Source: Paenibacillus sp. P25
Lineage (GTDB): Bacteria > Bacillota > Bacilli > Paenibacillales > NBRC-103111
Assembly: GCA_024704175.1 (NCBI GenBank)
Contig: CP085629.1
Location: forward strand, 2,852,001 to 2,916,000
Reading direction: 5' to 3'
Length of the DNA: 64,000 nt
Shown here: piece by piece, positions 1 through 10,211 of the stretch
Layout of the letters: every line of letters starts with the position of its first letter
Numbering within the stretch: position 1 is the stretch's first letter
The notes under the pieces: model-generated
The model's input: only the letters and a program-made list of their open reading frames with translations
Told to the model about the DNA's origin: nothing
The model's database searches: none
Position numbers and translations under genes: made by a program

Positions 1-2
1 AA

Positions 3-36
3 AAGGCATCTCCGTCTTTAACGGAAATGCCCTCTT
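3..36 (-). terminator. Rho-independent terminator of the HPr-like gene
   Basis: On the minus strand, just past the stop codon at 42, GGCATTTCCG pairs with CGGAGATGCC around a short loop and is followed by TTTT. It would end the HPr-like transcript. Confidence 0.7.
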
Positions 37-41
37 TTCTT

Positions 42-290
42 CTAGTCTTGGATACTGTTGATTGTGAGTCCGTGCTTCGCGAATACTTCCGCCATCGCTT
101 TCTTAGCTTCTTCGGCGTCCGGTCCATGCACATGAAGGTCGTAATTGCTGGTGGTCAGCAGAGTCGTGAACAAGCCCAGGATACTCTTCACGTCGATATA
201 CTTGTTGTCGTACTGAAGAACAATCGAAGACCGGAACTTGTTGGCGGTTTGCGAGATCTCCACAATTGCTGCGTTATTTGCGTTTGCCAT
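42..290 (-). CDS. HPr/Crh-like protein lacking the His-15 region
   Basis: An 82-residue protein starting at an ATG preceded by GGAGGG. From residue 9 on it follows the HPr fold: QTANKF matches the QTASKY of Bacillus HPr, and DVKSILGL (Ser36) matches the NLKSIMGV segment around regulatory Ser46. The first HPr strand and the GIHARPA loop with phosphorylatable His15 are absent; the N-terminus is only MANANNAA. It therefore cannot carry phosphate from enzyme I at His15, but could still be seryl-phosphorylated and act as a CcpA co-regulator, like Crh, in which His15 is replaced by Gln. That role is inference. The gene stands alone with its own terminator. Confidence 0.8.
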   Translation of the reverse strand: MANANNAAIVEISQTANKFRSSIVLQYDNKYIDVKSILGLFTTLLTTSNYDLHVHGPDAEEAKKAMAEVFAKHGLTINSIQD

Positions 291-420
291 ATGAATCCCT
301 CCATGCGTCTCAATAAAACACAGTTAATTTTAAAATGAAATGAAACGTTTTCTAAGCCCTATGATACCTTGGAAAGGAATAACACGCAAGCACCCGCCGA
401 AAATATTATTCAGGGGCGGA

Positions 421-1536
421 TCACTTCAAATTCTCCGGATTCAAGCCGAAGAGCTCCGGCACGACAAACCGTCCGTCCCTCCGAATCAACCGGTCGTCGA
501 AATAAATTTCCCCGCCCCCGTATTCCGGCCTTTGAATCAGCACCAGATCCCAGTGAACCGAGGAGCGGTTCCCGTTATCCGCCTGCTCATAAGCCTGACC
601 GGGCGTGAAATGAAGACTGCCGTCGATCTTCTCATCGAACAGCGTATCTTTCATCGGATGCAAAATATGCGGGTTGAACCCGAGGCTGAATTCCCCAATG
701 TAGCGCGCACCTTCGTCGCTGTCCAGAATCTCGTTGATGCGTGTCGTATGGTTGGCCGTCGCCTCTACGATTTTGCCGTTCTCGAAGCGAAAGACAATGT
801 TCTCGAACGTAATGCCGGAGTTCACGGAAGGCGTGTTATAGCTGATTGTACCGTTTACGGAGTCGCGGACCGGCGCCGTATAGACCTCTCCGTCGGGAAT
901 ATTGCGGCGGCCGCAGCATTTGACCGAGCCGATTCCTTTAATGGAGAAGGAAATATCCGTGCCCGGCCCGACAATCCGCACGCGGTCCGTACGGTTCATG
1001 AGCTCTTGAAGCGGATCCATGGCAACCGACATTTTGGCATAATCGAGATTGCAGACGTCGAAATAAAAATCCTCGAAGCGCTTTGTGCTCATCCCGGCAA
1101 GCTGGGCCATGGAGGCGTTCGGATAGCGCAGGACGACCCAGCGAGTCTTCTTAACGCGCTGCTCCATATGTACTTGTTTACTGTAAAGCTGCTGGTAAAG
1201 CTTGATTTTATCTTCCGGCACATCGGATAATTCACTCACATTCTCGCCGGCACGGACCGCAATATAGCAGTCCATGTCTTTCATGCGTCTTAAGTCTGTC
1301 GCCGTCCAATGCTCCATCTGCTCGCGCGTCATGGAACGAAGCAGTTCAGCCCGTACGGAATTGTCAATTAGCTCTACGTAAGGGTAGCCGCCCCGGGCAT
1401 GAACTTCCTCGACGAGGCATTTGACGAGCTCGCGCTCCGAGCCGATCATTTCGATCAGCACTTTCTCCCCGGGCCGAACGTCCAGCGAATAGCCCACCAA
1501 ATTCCGGGCTAGGGTTTGTATACGCGGATCGCGCAT
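421..1536 (-). CDS. M29 family metallo-aminopeptidase
   Basis: A 371-residue cytosolic aminopeptidase of the AmpS/AmpT/PepS family, which removes N-terminal residues from peptides using two metal ions. The family signature lies in the C-terminal third: IGEFSLGFNP, then the IDGSLHFTPGQAY segment and SSVHWDLV, which carry the His, Tyr and Asp metal ligands and catalytic residues. Start ATG has AAGGAG about 9 nt upstream. The family is usually 370-410 residues, so this looks full length. It lies 26 nt downstream of the TVP38 gene on the same strand and may be co-transcribed. Intact frame. Confidence 0.88.
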   Translation of the reverse strand: MRDPRIQTLARNLVGYSLDVRPGEKVLIEMIGSERELVKCLVEEVHARGGYPYVELIDNSVRAELLRSMTREQMEHWTATDLRRMKDMDCYIAVRAGENVSELSDVPEDKIKLYQQLYSKQVHMEQRVKKTRWVVLRYPNASMAQLAGMSTKRFEDFYFDVCNLDYAKMSVAMDPLQELMNRTDRVRIVGPGTDISFSIKGIGSVKCCGRRNIPDGEVYTAPVRDSVNGTISYNTPSVNSGITFENIVFRFENGKIVEATANHTTRINEILDSDEGARYIGEFSLGFNPHILHPMKDTLFDEKIDGSLHFTPGQAYEQADNGNRSSVHWDLVLIQRPEYGGGEIYFDDRLIRRDGRFVVPELFGLNPENLK

Positions 1537-1562
1537 GCTGCATTTCTCCTTCTGTTCATGAT

Positions 1563-2150
1563 TTACACTTTGGTGCCGCCTTTAATCCATTTGTTCTTCA
1601 GATGATTGCCGATCATCACCATGATAACGAACACCAGGACCAGAATAAGCAGACGTCCCTTGTGATGCCGGATGAAGAGCAAATCGTGTCCGATCAGCGA
1701 TTCAAGCAGGATCATCGGCGCCTTGCCGATCATGCTCCCGATGATGAAATCCCTTGCCCTTACTTTCATCACGGCGGTCGCCAAGTTAATGGCGAATGAG
1801 GGGAAGACCGGAACGATCCGGCTGATTGCGATGACAAGCGGCCCGTGCCGCTCCAGCTTATCGTTGAATTTTTTTATGTAGCCGTAAGGCTCCAGTTTCT
1901 TCTCGGCCCAGGCCCGTCCGTAATACCGGAAGACCAGAAAGGCGATCGTCGCCCCCAGAACGGAGAATACGTAATTGACCAAAAACCCGAGCCAGAGTCC
2001 GAATACAAGCACGTTCGCCCCGGCCACAAGCACGAACGGAACGAACGGAAATATCGTCTGAAGCAGCACGAGAAGAGCCCCCGCCGCGTAGCCGTACCAG
2101 CCTAACGAGCCCAAGAAATCGGACAGATGATGGACATTCCAGTGGCTCAC
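1563..2150 (-). CDS. TVP38/TMEM64 (VTT/DedA-like) membrane protein
   Basis: A 195-residue integral membrane protein with 4-5 hydrophobic segments. The VTT-domain signature is visible: FPFVPFVLVAGANVLVFG near residue 35, the FRYYGR loop, then SRIVPVFPSFAINLATAVMKV. Such proteins are related to DedA and are thought to move lipids or act in membrane homeostasis; the substrate is unknown here. I choose the GTG at 2150 because GGAGGGAGG lies 8 nt upstream; a longer frame begins at 2171 without a better site. A TGGTACAAT extended -10 lies at 2178-2186 on the same strand. Confidence 0.82.
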   Translation of the reverse strand: MSHWNVHHLSDFLGSLGWYGYAAGALLVLLQTIFPFVPFVLVAGANVLVFGLWLGFLVNYVFSVLGATIAFLVFRYYGRAWAEKKLEPYGYIKKFNDKLERHGPLVIAISRIVPVFPSFAINLATAVMKVRARDFIIGSMIGKAPMILLESLIGHDLLFIRHHKGRLLILVLVFVIMVMIGNHLKNKWIKGGTKV

Positions 2151-2279
2151 GGGCCATTCCTCCCTCCACATTATCCCATTGTACCATAAAAGTTGTCCGT
2201 TTCACGAGCAAGCAGCCGCCCGGGAGCGCGGCGTTAACCGAACGCATCTTTTGTCTGACGCTGCAGTCCTCTTCATGGC

Positions 2280-2308
2280 TTGACACGGATAGTTCCATCT
2301 TATAAAAT
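2280..2308 (+). promoter_or_regulatory. Sigma-A promoter of rpsD
   Basis: TTGACA at 2280-2285, a 17-nt spacer, and TAAAAT at 2303-2308. Transcription would begin near 2315 and leave a leader of about 210 nt before rpsD. Confidence 0.75.
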
Positions 2309-2314
2309 AAGAAG

Positions 2315-2525
2315 TCGAGAATAAACAACGCTGCGAATGGATATATTCCTTCGTTGTTTATGGCGGAAGCCTGTGTCACCCTCACTGATTTTGTTGCCGG
2401 CAGAACCGCGGCTGGTTCTTTCTGCCGGGTGCGCTCCAGCGCTTCGAACAAGATCGGGCATACGCTTCGCCCGAGTGATTTACACAGTTCTACCCCATTT
2501 TACATTAAAAAGGAGCTCTTTATAC
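2315..2525 (+). promoter_or_regulatory. rpsD leader RNA with long hairpin, probable S4 autoregulatory site
   Basis: The 5' untranslated region begins with a perfect 10-bp stem, ATAAACAACG (2321-2330) pairing with CGTTGTTTAT (2352-2361), followed by further GC-rich pairing around 2395-2445 and the AAAAAGGAG ribosome-binding site. In Bacillus subtilis S4 represses its own synthesis by binding the rpsD leader. The position, length and structure here fit such a site, but the match to that RNA is inferred, not aligned. Confidence 0.5.
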
Positions 2526-3125
2526 ATGGCACGCTACACAGGTCCTAAATTTAAACTCAGCCGCCGTCTGGGCATTTCCCTCAGCGGTACAGGCAAAGAA
2601 TTGAAACGCCCTTTCCCTCCGGGACAACACGGTCCGGGACAGCGCAAGAAGCTGAGCGGGTACGGCGTACAACTTCAAGAGAAGCAAAAGCTTCGCCATA
2701 TGTACGGCTTGAACGAGAAACAATTCCGCAACCTGTTTGACAAAGCAACCAAGCTGCAAGGGATCGCGGGCGAGAACTTCATGTTCCTGCTTGAAAGCCG
2801 CCTGGACAACCTGGTATATCGTCTTGGTTTCTCCAACTCCCGTGCAGGTGCACGTCAGCTCGTCGCTCACGGCCACGTAACCGTGAACGGCAAGAAAGTG
2901 GACATCGCTTCTTACCTGGTATCCCCTGGGGACGTGATCGGCCTTCGCGAAAGAAGCCGCAACCTGTCCGTTGTGAAGGAAGCCTTGGCTAACCGCAACT
3001 ACCTGCCGGCTTACCTGGAATTCAACGAAGCCGCTTTGGAAGGCAAGTACGTTCGCCTGCCGGAGCGTTCCGAGCTGGCTCAAGAAATCGACGAGAAGCA
3101 AATCGTCGAGTTTTACAGCCGCTAA
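2526..3125 (+). CDS. rpsD: 30S ribosomal protein S4
   Basis: A 199-residue protein beginning [19 protein letters not shown], the Firmicute S4 N-terminus without the zinc-binding cysteines. The S4 RNA-binding domain (about residues 90-150) is clear: [33 protein letters not shown]4 starts 16S rRNA folding and 30S assembly. The frame is open upstream, but the ATG at 2526 has AAGGAG just before it and matches the universal start. Followed by a strong terminator, so the gene is monocistronic. Confidence 0.98.
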   Translation: MARYTGPKFKLSRRLGISLSGTGKELKRPFPPGQHGPGQRKKLSGYGVQLQEKQKLRHMYGLNEKQFRNLFDKATKLQGIAGENFMFLLESRLDNLVYRLGFSNSRAGARQLVAHGHVTVNGKKVDIASYLVSPGDVIGLRERSRNLSVVKEALANRNYLPAYLEFNEAALEGKYVRLPERSELAQEIDEKQIVEFYSR

Positions 3126-3141
3126 TCTTTACCGCCGTTTC

Positions 3142-3189
3142 AAGGAGTCGCCCTTCCGTCCATTCTGGACGGGGGCAAGCTCCTTTTTT
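3142..3189 (+). terminator. rpsD terminator
   Basis: AAGGAG and the CCGTCC arm pair with GGACGG and CTCCTT around a short loop, followed by TTTTTT. Confidence 0.85.
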
Positions 3190-3211
3190 GCTGTTTCCCC
3201 GGGTCTCCGGG

Positions 3212-3259
3212 CAAAAGAAGGCAGTCCCTCTCCGCTTCATCCGCGAAAAAGGACTGCCT
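3212..3259 (-). terminator. tyrS terminator
   Basis: On the minus strand GGCAGTCC (from 3258) pairs with GGACTGCC (to 3220) and is followed by a T-rich stretch. It lies 19 nt after the tyrS stop. Confidence 0.7.
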
Positions 3260-3277
3260 GATTTGGGGTGGTGATGG

Positions 3278-4535
3278 CTATACGAACTTCACCAAGTAAT
3301 AATTCCGCTTGCCCCGGCGCACAACGATATATTTTCCTTCCAGCCGGTCCCCCGCCTGCAGCACGCGATCGAGCTCTGCGGCCTTGCTTCCGTTAATGGA
3401 GATGGCTCCGCTTTCGATGTCCTGTCTGGCCTGACGCTTCGAAGGGGCCGCCTTAACGGCCAGAAGCAGATCCACCAGGGCAATGTCCTCGTTCCCGCTC
3501 AGCTCCGTGGAAGGGACATCCTTGAAAGCTTCCTCAATTTCCGCCCCCGTCAATTGCTCTACCTTGCCGCTGAACAGTACCTCGGAGATGTTGATGGCGC
3601 TGGCCGCCGCTTCCTTGCCGTGGACCAGCTCCGTCACTTCGAGTGCCAGCACCCGCCGCGCCTCCCGCTTCTCCGGATGCTGCCTCACCTGCTCCTCCAG
3701 CTCCGCAATGCGTTCCGGCGGCAGGAAGGTGAAATATTTCAAGAACTTCACGACATCTTTATCGTCCGTATTGATCCAGAATTGGTAGAACTGGTAAGGG
3801 GACGTCTTCGCCGCATCCAGCCAGATCGTGCCGCCTTCCGTCTTCCCGAACTTGGTGCCGTCGCTCTTCGTCACGAGCGGCATCGTCAGACCGAATGCCT
3901 CATTCCCGGTCGTCTTGCCGATCAGTTCAAGGCCTGCCGTAATATTCCCCATTGATCGCGCCGCCGATTTGCAGGGAGCAGTTGTTATCCTTGTTCAGCT
4001 TGTAGAAATCGTAGGCCTGCAGAATCATGTAGCTGAATTCGGTGAAGGAAATCCCTTTGCCGAGCCGGGAATCGACAGAGTCTTTCGCCAGCATGTAATT
4101 GACGGAAAAGTTCTTCCCGATGTCCCGCAGGAAGGCGATCACATCGAGCGGCCCGAGCCAATCGTAATTGTTTACCATTTGCGCCGGGTTGGCCGACGTG
4201 TCAAAATCCAAAAAGCGTGAAAGCTGGAGTCTCAGCTTGTCCGTCCATTCTTGAACGACTTCCCGCGTATTGAGCGTGCGTTCGTTCGCCTTCCCGCTGG
4301 GGTCGCCGATGAGACCTGTACCGCCGCCCACCAGAGCGATCGGCAAATGGCCCGCCTTCTGGAATCGTCTTAGGGCCAAGATCGGAAGCAGGTCGCCGAT
4401 ATGCAGACTGTCGGCTGTCGGGTCGAAGCCCACATAGAGCGCAACCGGCCCGCTGCTCAGCTTTTTCTCCAGCCCTTCCCGGTCCGTCACCTGATGGATC
4501 AGACCGCGGTACTCCAAATCCTTTAAAATTTCCAT
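3278..4535 (-). CDS. tyrS: Tyrosyl-tRNA synthetase (frameshifted in this sequence)
   Basis: Class I synthetase that charges tRNA-Tyr. N-terminal part: [18 protein letters not shown] (HIGH-type motif) near residue 35. C-terminal part: KFGKTEGG (KMSKS-equivalent) and an S4-like RNA-binding tail ending YYLVKFV. The frame breaks at about 3950: the expected IGGSDQWGNIT segment reads IGGAING, two bases short, then continues correctly in the next frame from [11 protein letters not shown]. Joined length is about 419 residues, normal for TyrRS. As the gene is essential in most Firmicutes, the break is more likely a sequence error. A T-box leader lies upstream. Confidence 0.95.
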
Positions 4536-4559
4536 GCTTCTTTTCTTCCTTTCTTACAT

Positions 4560-4865
4560 TTGTAAATGAAAAAGCCTTCTCCTCCCACGGATCAAGGGAC
4601 GAAAAGGCTCGGTTTCGCGGTACCACCCTAATTAAAGCCCCGCCTGATGCAGTTTTCCTGCCGGCGGCTTGCGGCTTTCACTCAACGGATAACGGGCTCT
4701 CACCCGGATAGAAGACTACTGGACGCAGCTTCGGCAGCTGCCCGTTCCTCTTCCCTGCTCAGGACTGTAATTCGGTTTAAGGCGCAGCACCGGTTCACAG
4801 CGGCCACCGGCTCTCTGAAGCTCGCTTCCCTATCCTACTGGTTGTCCGTCATAGCATTTGACACT
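4560..4865 (-). promoter_or_regulatory. T-box riboswitch of tyrS (Tyr, UAC specifier)
   Basis: The T-box sequence AGGGTGGTACCGCG lies on the minus strand at about 4617-4630, followed by a terminator (AGCCTTTTCGTCCC pairing with GGGAGGAGAAGGCT, then TTTTT) at 4568-4610. Upstream are a stem I region with an AGAGAG motif and a specifier-loop sequence GAATTACAG at 4765-4773 containing the tyrosine codon UAC. Uncharged tRNA-Tyr would stabilise the antiterminator and allow tyrS transcription. Confidence 0.93.
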
Positions 4866-4993
4866 ATTCAATTCATAATAACGCAATCCAATTATTTATA
4901 TCATAAGCTTCCGTTTCATGTCAAATCCCGCCGATTCCTGGCGGACAGCGAACGAATGTTTCCAAGTTATCAGTGTCTCGGCCTTCCACATTG

Positions 4994-5002
4994 TGCTATA
5001 AT
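4994..5002 (+). promoter_or_regulatory. Extended -10 promoter of the PBP gene
   Basis: TGCTATAAT at 4994-5002 is a perfect extended -10 hexamer. The -35 is poor. It lies 41 nt upstream of the ATG. Confidence 0.6.
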
Positions 5003-5042
5003 GTTGAAGGAATGTTTTCCAAACGGGAGGCTCTTAGATTAG

Positions 5043-8000
5043 ATGGAGATGGAGAAACACGGGAATCAGGGGAATCAGGCCGGGAAAGGCAATTCGACAA
5101 GCATCCTACGGAAAATCGGAAAATATACGCTTATCACTTTGAAATGGATGTTTATCACCGGAGTGATCGCCGGCTTCCTTGGCGCGGGCGCCGCTTTCGG
5201 GTATATAACCGCGCTCGTCAAGGATGACCCGGTGCGCACCAAGGATGCCATGATGGCGCAGGTGCAGGAAAACGCGCTGACAGGGTTCGTCTATTTCGGG
5301 GACGATACCGTAGTCGGACAGCTTCGTTCTGAAGAGGACCGAAGGCTTGCCGAACTGAAGGATATCCCGAAGATCGTGCAGGACGCGGTGCTCGCGGTCG
5401 AGGACAACAATTTTTATGAGCACCACGGTGTCGATGTCAAGGGCACGCTCCGAGCCATTGTTCAGAAGCTGCTGAGGGAGGATATCCAGACCGGCGGCAG
5501 CACGATTACGCAGCAGCTCGCAAGGCGCGTATTCCTTACGCTGGATAAGGCGGACAGCCGCAAAGCGAAGGAAATCTTCCTCGCCCTCCGGATGGAGCGG
5601 CTCATGTCGAAGGATGAAATTCTGCTTGCATATTTGAACAAAATCCCTTACGGGAACGGCTCGTCCGGATACAATCTGTATGGGATCAAAGCCGCGGCTA
5701 AAGGCATCTTTAACATTGACGATTTGAACCAGCTGAATATCGCGCAGGTCGCCTATCTGGCCGGGCTGCCCCAGCGACCCAGTAACTATTCCGCTTATAA
5801 CAGCAAGGGCGAGCTGGACACGGCGGCATTCAAACGCGCCGTACAGCGCCAGCAGCTGGTACTCCGCCGTATGCTGGAGGAAGGCAAAATCACCGACCCG
5901 CAGTATCAGGAAGCGCTCGCCTTCGATCTCAAAGGATCACTGGCCGAACGGCAGAAGAAAGCTTATTCTACATACCCTTATCTTATGATTGAAGTTGAGA
6001 AGGAAGCTGACCAAAGCGCTGCTCAAGGTAGAGCAACCGAAGCTCGATCCGCAGAAGAACCCGGACGCTTACAATGAAGCGCTCAAGAATATGCAGGCTC
6101 AGCTGAACCGGGGCGGCTATCATGTCTACACAACGATCGATAAAGACATTTACGACAGCATGCATGCCATTGCGGAGAATGATAAAAACTTCAGCCCGAC
6201 GGATCCGGTCAAGGGCGACGAGCAGATCGGCGCCGTCATGATGGACAGCAAGACCGGGGCGATCCTCGGCATGATCGAGGGCCGCGATTTCACTAAGGGA
6301 CAGCTCAACCATGCGACGCAGGCTTACCGCCAGCCCGGCTCGACCATGAAGCCCATCGCCGCTTACGTTCCGGCCATTGAGAAGGGCGCCATCGGTCCGG
6401 CATCCGTTATCGACGACTCGCCGGTCATCCTCAAGGATGGAACCAAAGCCGGCTACCATATTCCCGAGAACTGGGATGACGGCTTCCACGGGCTGATTAC
6501 CGCCAGACGCGCCTTGAATCAATCGTACAATATTCCGGCGATCAAGCTGTTCCTGGACGTCGTCGGCATCGACAATGCCTGGGATTATGCCAAACGAATG
6601 GGCATTAATTCGATTACCAAGGACGATTACTACTCCCAGACCGGCGTTATCGGCGGCTTGAAATACGGCGTATCGGTCAAAGAGTTGACGAACGCTTACG
6701 CTACGATCGCGGATAAGGGTACGTTTAACGAAGCGTTCTTGATCCGTAAAATCACCGATTCCAACGGAAAGACGGTGTACGAGCACGAGCTGAAGCCGGA
6801 GACCGTATTTTCGGAGCAGACGGCTTACCTGATGACCGATATGATGCGCACGGTCATTACCGCCGGAACGGCGACCGATTTGATGAGCAAGTTCAAGCAT
6901 TACGGCAAAATTCCGATCGTAGGCAAAACCGGATCGACGCAGGATGATGCGGATGCCTGGTTCATGGGCTACACCCCGGATATTACGCTCGGCGTCTGGG
7001 CCGGTTACGAGCTTCCGGTCAATAAGCTGAGCAAGAAAACGGGCGGCACCAACCGGGCCAAGAACATCTGGGCTCTGGCGATGGATGCGGCGATCGACAA
7101 GAAGCCTGACCTCTTCACGACCAAGGAATTCAAACGCCCGGACGGGATCGTGGAAATGACCGTGTCCAGCTTGTCGGGCAAGTCGCCGAGCGATGCCACC
7201 ACCCGGGCGGGCAAGCTCGTAACCGATATTTTCAATAAAAAGTATGTGCCGACGGAGGAAGACAATGTGATGGTCCGACTGCCGATTGTCACTTACAACG
7301 GCATCAATTATATCGCCCAAGAGGAGACACCTTCCGACTTCGTACAAGAAAAGCTCGTGATTAGGCGCGAGAAACCGCTCGGTCCCTTGTTCCGGCAACT
7401 GGCGTCGATTCTGGATAAACTGCCGGCCGACCGGAAGCGGCCGCTCTCCTTTTACCGGCCGGAGGATTACGATGAGGATGCGCCGTCGGAGACCGACCCG
7501 CGCAAGGACGACGGCAATAACCCGGATGCGCCGACTACGGTCGCAGACCACCCACTCGGGCGATACCAGCACCATTACGTTCCAAGCGAGCGGCAGTTCG
7601 GATACGGTCGGGTACCGCTTGTATAAGTCGGTGAATCGCGGCACCTTCCAACGGGTAAACGGCAAAGTGGTCATGGCCGGGGATGAGACGAAATTTACAG
7701 ATAATGCATCCGGAAATGCCGTTTACGGCTATTATGTCACCGCCGTCGATGTGGCAGGCAAAGAATCTACTCCGAGCAAAGCGGCTTACACCGACGGATC
7801 GACCATGGATCTCCTGCCCCTAACGATTTCGCCCGACAAGGAGCGACCGCAAGGCGATGCCGGGAACGGGACCAAAGAAGGCTCCGGGCAAGGCACAGGA
7901 CAAGGAGCAGGCGACACCAAGACGCCTCCGGCTAAGGAAGCCCCTTCCGTGCCGTCCGGTTTATCGATCAAATCGAGCGGGAGCGGCATTGAGCTGGATT

Positions 8001-8209
8001 GGAAGGCAAATCCGGATAAGGACGCCGTCAAGCAGTATTCGGTTTATCACAGCGACAAGGAAAACGGAACCTACAAAAAGATCGGTACGGTTTCCGGCGC
8101 AACGAAATTCAAATATTATGCCGTCTCCTATGACGGTTATTACAGGATAACGGCCGAGAACAATATCGGCGAATCCAAGCCTACCGCACCGGTACGGTTC
8201 AAAAAATAA
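5043..8209 (+). CDS. Class A penicillin-binding protein (PBP1A type) with FN3-like C-terminus, frameshifted
   Basis: Bifunctional peptidoglycan glycosyltransferase/transpeptidase. A short cytoplasmic tail and one membrane anchor (about residues 29-60) precede the glycosyltransferase domain: VEDNNFYEHHGVD with catalytic Glu, TGGSTITQQLARR. The transpeptidase has QPGSTMKP (active Ser), SYN and VGKTGSTQD. After about residue 800 come two fibronectin-III-like modules (VGYRLYKSVN...; LDWKANPDKDAVKQYSVYH) separated by a Gly/Gln/Thr linker. The frame shifts near 6005 and again near 7560; each time the homologous sequence resumes. About 1055 residues when joined. GGGAGG lies upstream of ATG 5043. Confidence 0.93.
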
Positions 8210-8233
8210 CCGAACGACCAAGAAGGCAAAAGA

Positions 8234-8285
8234 AAAAACGCATGAGTCCGCGCTAATCCGGCGAAGCTCATGCGTTTTCTTTTAG
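8234..8285. terminator. Bidirectional terminator between PBP and acsA
   Basis: AAAACGCATGAG (8235-8246) is the exact inverse of CTCATGCGTTTT (8267-8278), with A- and T-tracts on both sides. It serves the convergent genes. Confidence 0.85.
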
Positions 8286-8314
8286 GGTATGACAGGAATC
8301 ATGGCGGCAAGCTC

Positions 8315-10040
8315 TTAATCCTCAATCGTGGACAAATCGCCGGTCGGCAGGTTGAGCTCCCATGCCTTTAGGACACGGCGCATGATTTTGCCGCCGCGGG
8401 TTTTGGGCAGCTTATCCCTGAACTCGATTTCACGCGGCGCCGCATGGGCGGACAGCCCTTCCTTCACAAACTTCGAGATATCGGCTTTCAGCTCATCCGA
8501 AGGCGCATACCCCTCGCGCAGGGCAATGAACGCTTTAATAATTTCGCCGCGCATCGGATCGGGCTTACCGATCACTCCGGCTTCGGCGACCGCCGGATGC
8601 TCCACCAGCTTGCTCTCGACCTCGAACGGACCTACCCGCTCGCCTGCCGTATTGATGACGTCGTCGATCCGGCCCTGGAACCAGAAATACCCGTCTTCGT
8701 CCATATAGGCCGAATCGCCGGAAATGTACCATCCCGGGATACGGAAATACTCCTCGTATTTCGCCGGGTTATTCCAAATTTTGCGCATCATGGACGGCCA
8801 CGGTGTCTTAATGGCGAGGTTGCCCATCCGATACGGCGGCAAAGACGTTGCCCGCATCGTCGATAATCGCCGCCTCTACGCCAGGAAGCGGTTTCCCCAT
8901 GGAGCCGGGACGAATCGCCATGCAAGGATAGTTGCAGATGAGCTGTCCACCGGTTTCCGTCATCCACCACGTATCGTGAATGCGCTGGCCGTATACCTTA
9001 AGCCCCCAGCGCACGACTTCCGGGTTCAGCGGCTCCCCTACGCTGAGCACATGCCGCAGGGAGGAAAGATCGAACTGCTTCACCGCGTCGTCGCCCGCAC
9101 CCATCAGCATCCGAAAGGCGGTCGGTGCGCTGTACCATACCGTTATCTTGTATTTCTCAATGGTCTTATACCAATCCTGCGGACTGAACCGGCCGCCGCG
9201 GATCACGTTCGTCGCCCCATTCAGCCATGGCGCGAAAATGCCGTACGACGTCCCAGTAACCCAGCCCGGGTCGGCGGTACACCAATATACGTCATTTTCC
9301 TGCAGATCCAGCACGACACGGCCGGTATAATAATGCTGCAGCATCGCATTTTGGACATGGAAGACGCCTTTCGGCTTGCCTGTCGAACCCGAAGTATAGT
9401 GAATCAGCAGACCGTCCTCGCGGTCCAGCCATTCGGGCTCAAGCTCATCGGAAGCCGCGGCCATTTCTTTATGGAAATCCACCTGCCCTTCGGACAGGGA
9501 GAGGTTCTCGCCGACCAGAATGATGTGCTTCAAATTCGGCAAATCCTTCACCGGCACGCGGGGAAGCTGCGACGGCGTGGTCACAATCGCTATGGCGCCG
9601 CTGTCCTCGAGCCGGTCCTTGACGGCCGTTTCCATGAACGCTTCGAAGAGCGGTCCAACCACGGCCCCTATTTTCAAAGCCCCGAGTAAAGAAAAGTACA
9701 GCTCCGGCGTTCTCGGCATGAAGATGAACACGCGGTCCCCTTTGCCGATCCCCAGCCCCCGCAGGACATTGCCGAAACGGTTCGACTGCTGCTTCATTTC
9801 CAAATAAGTATATTTTTCGTCCCGGCGGTCATCGCTGTAATAAAGCGCTATCTTGTCCCGGCGCCCGGAATCGGCGTGACGGTCGATCGCTTCGTGTGCC
9901 ATGTTGACTTTCCCCGTTTGCGACCAGCTGAACGTCCGCTCGATCGCTTCCCAGGAAAAATCCGCCCGCTCCTGTTCGTAATTTTTCATGTTCGATGCGG
10001 TTGATACGGGTGCAATGCTTTCTACATTCGTGTGATCCAT
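8315..10040 (-). CDS. acsA: Acetyl-CoA synthetase (frameshifted)
   Basis: AMP-forming acetate:CoA ligase. The N-terminal part has the P-loop-like YTSGSTGKPKG, YWCTADPGWVTG and WWMTETGG. The C-terminal part has DGYFWFQGRIDDVINTAGERV and PKTRGGKIMRR, whose Lys is the residue AcuA-type enzymes acetylate. The frame breaks near 8840: GNVFAAVSDGQ should read into LPPYRMGNLAIKTP, which is present in the next frame. About 572 residues joined, as in Bacillus AcsA. Start ATG follows GGGAGG. It diverges from acuA-acuC, the protein acetylation pair that regulates it in Bacillus. Confidence 0.95.
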
Positions 10041-10077
10041 GCCATTAGCCTCCCAATCCCATCTTTTTCCTTGTTAA

Positions 10078-10091
10078 ATGAAACGCTTTCA
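10078..10091 (-). promoter_or_regulatory. Candidate cre (CcpA) site upstream of acsA
   Basis: TGAAAGCGTTTCAT on the acsA strand matches the first ten bases of the cre consensus TGWAANCGNTNWCA but the last three poorly. It sits 38-51 nt from the acsA start, in the divergent acsA/acuA space. In Bacillus both acsA and acuABC are under CcpA, which supports it. Confidence 0.5.
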
Positions 10092-10211
10092 CAAAGATGT
10101 GTCTATTGTTTGTACAGCATGTTACTCATTATACCATATGGCTTTCTTCCCAGCTATTTTTTTGTTATGCTAGAAGCCGATACCGCTCTGGAAGGGGAGG
10201 CTGAACCGGCT

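Noticed and set aside
340..353. cre-like sequence upstream of the HPr-like gene
   Set aside because: AGAAAACGTTTCAT lacks the initial T and the final CA of the consensus; too weak to call.
5983..7674. Long open frame (563 codons) antisense to the penicillin-binding protein gene
   Set aside because: Its translation is Arg/Val/Gly-rich with no domain, and it mirrors the codon bias of the well-supported plus-strand gene.
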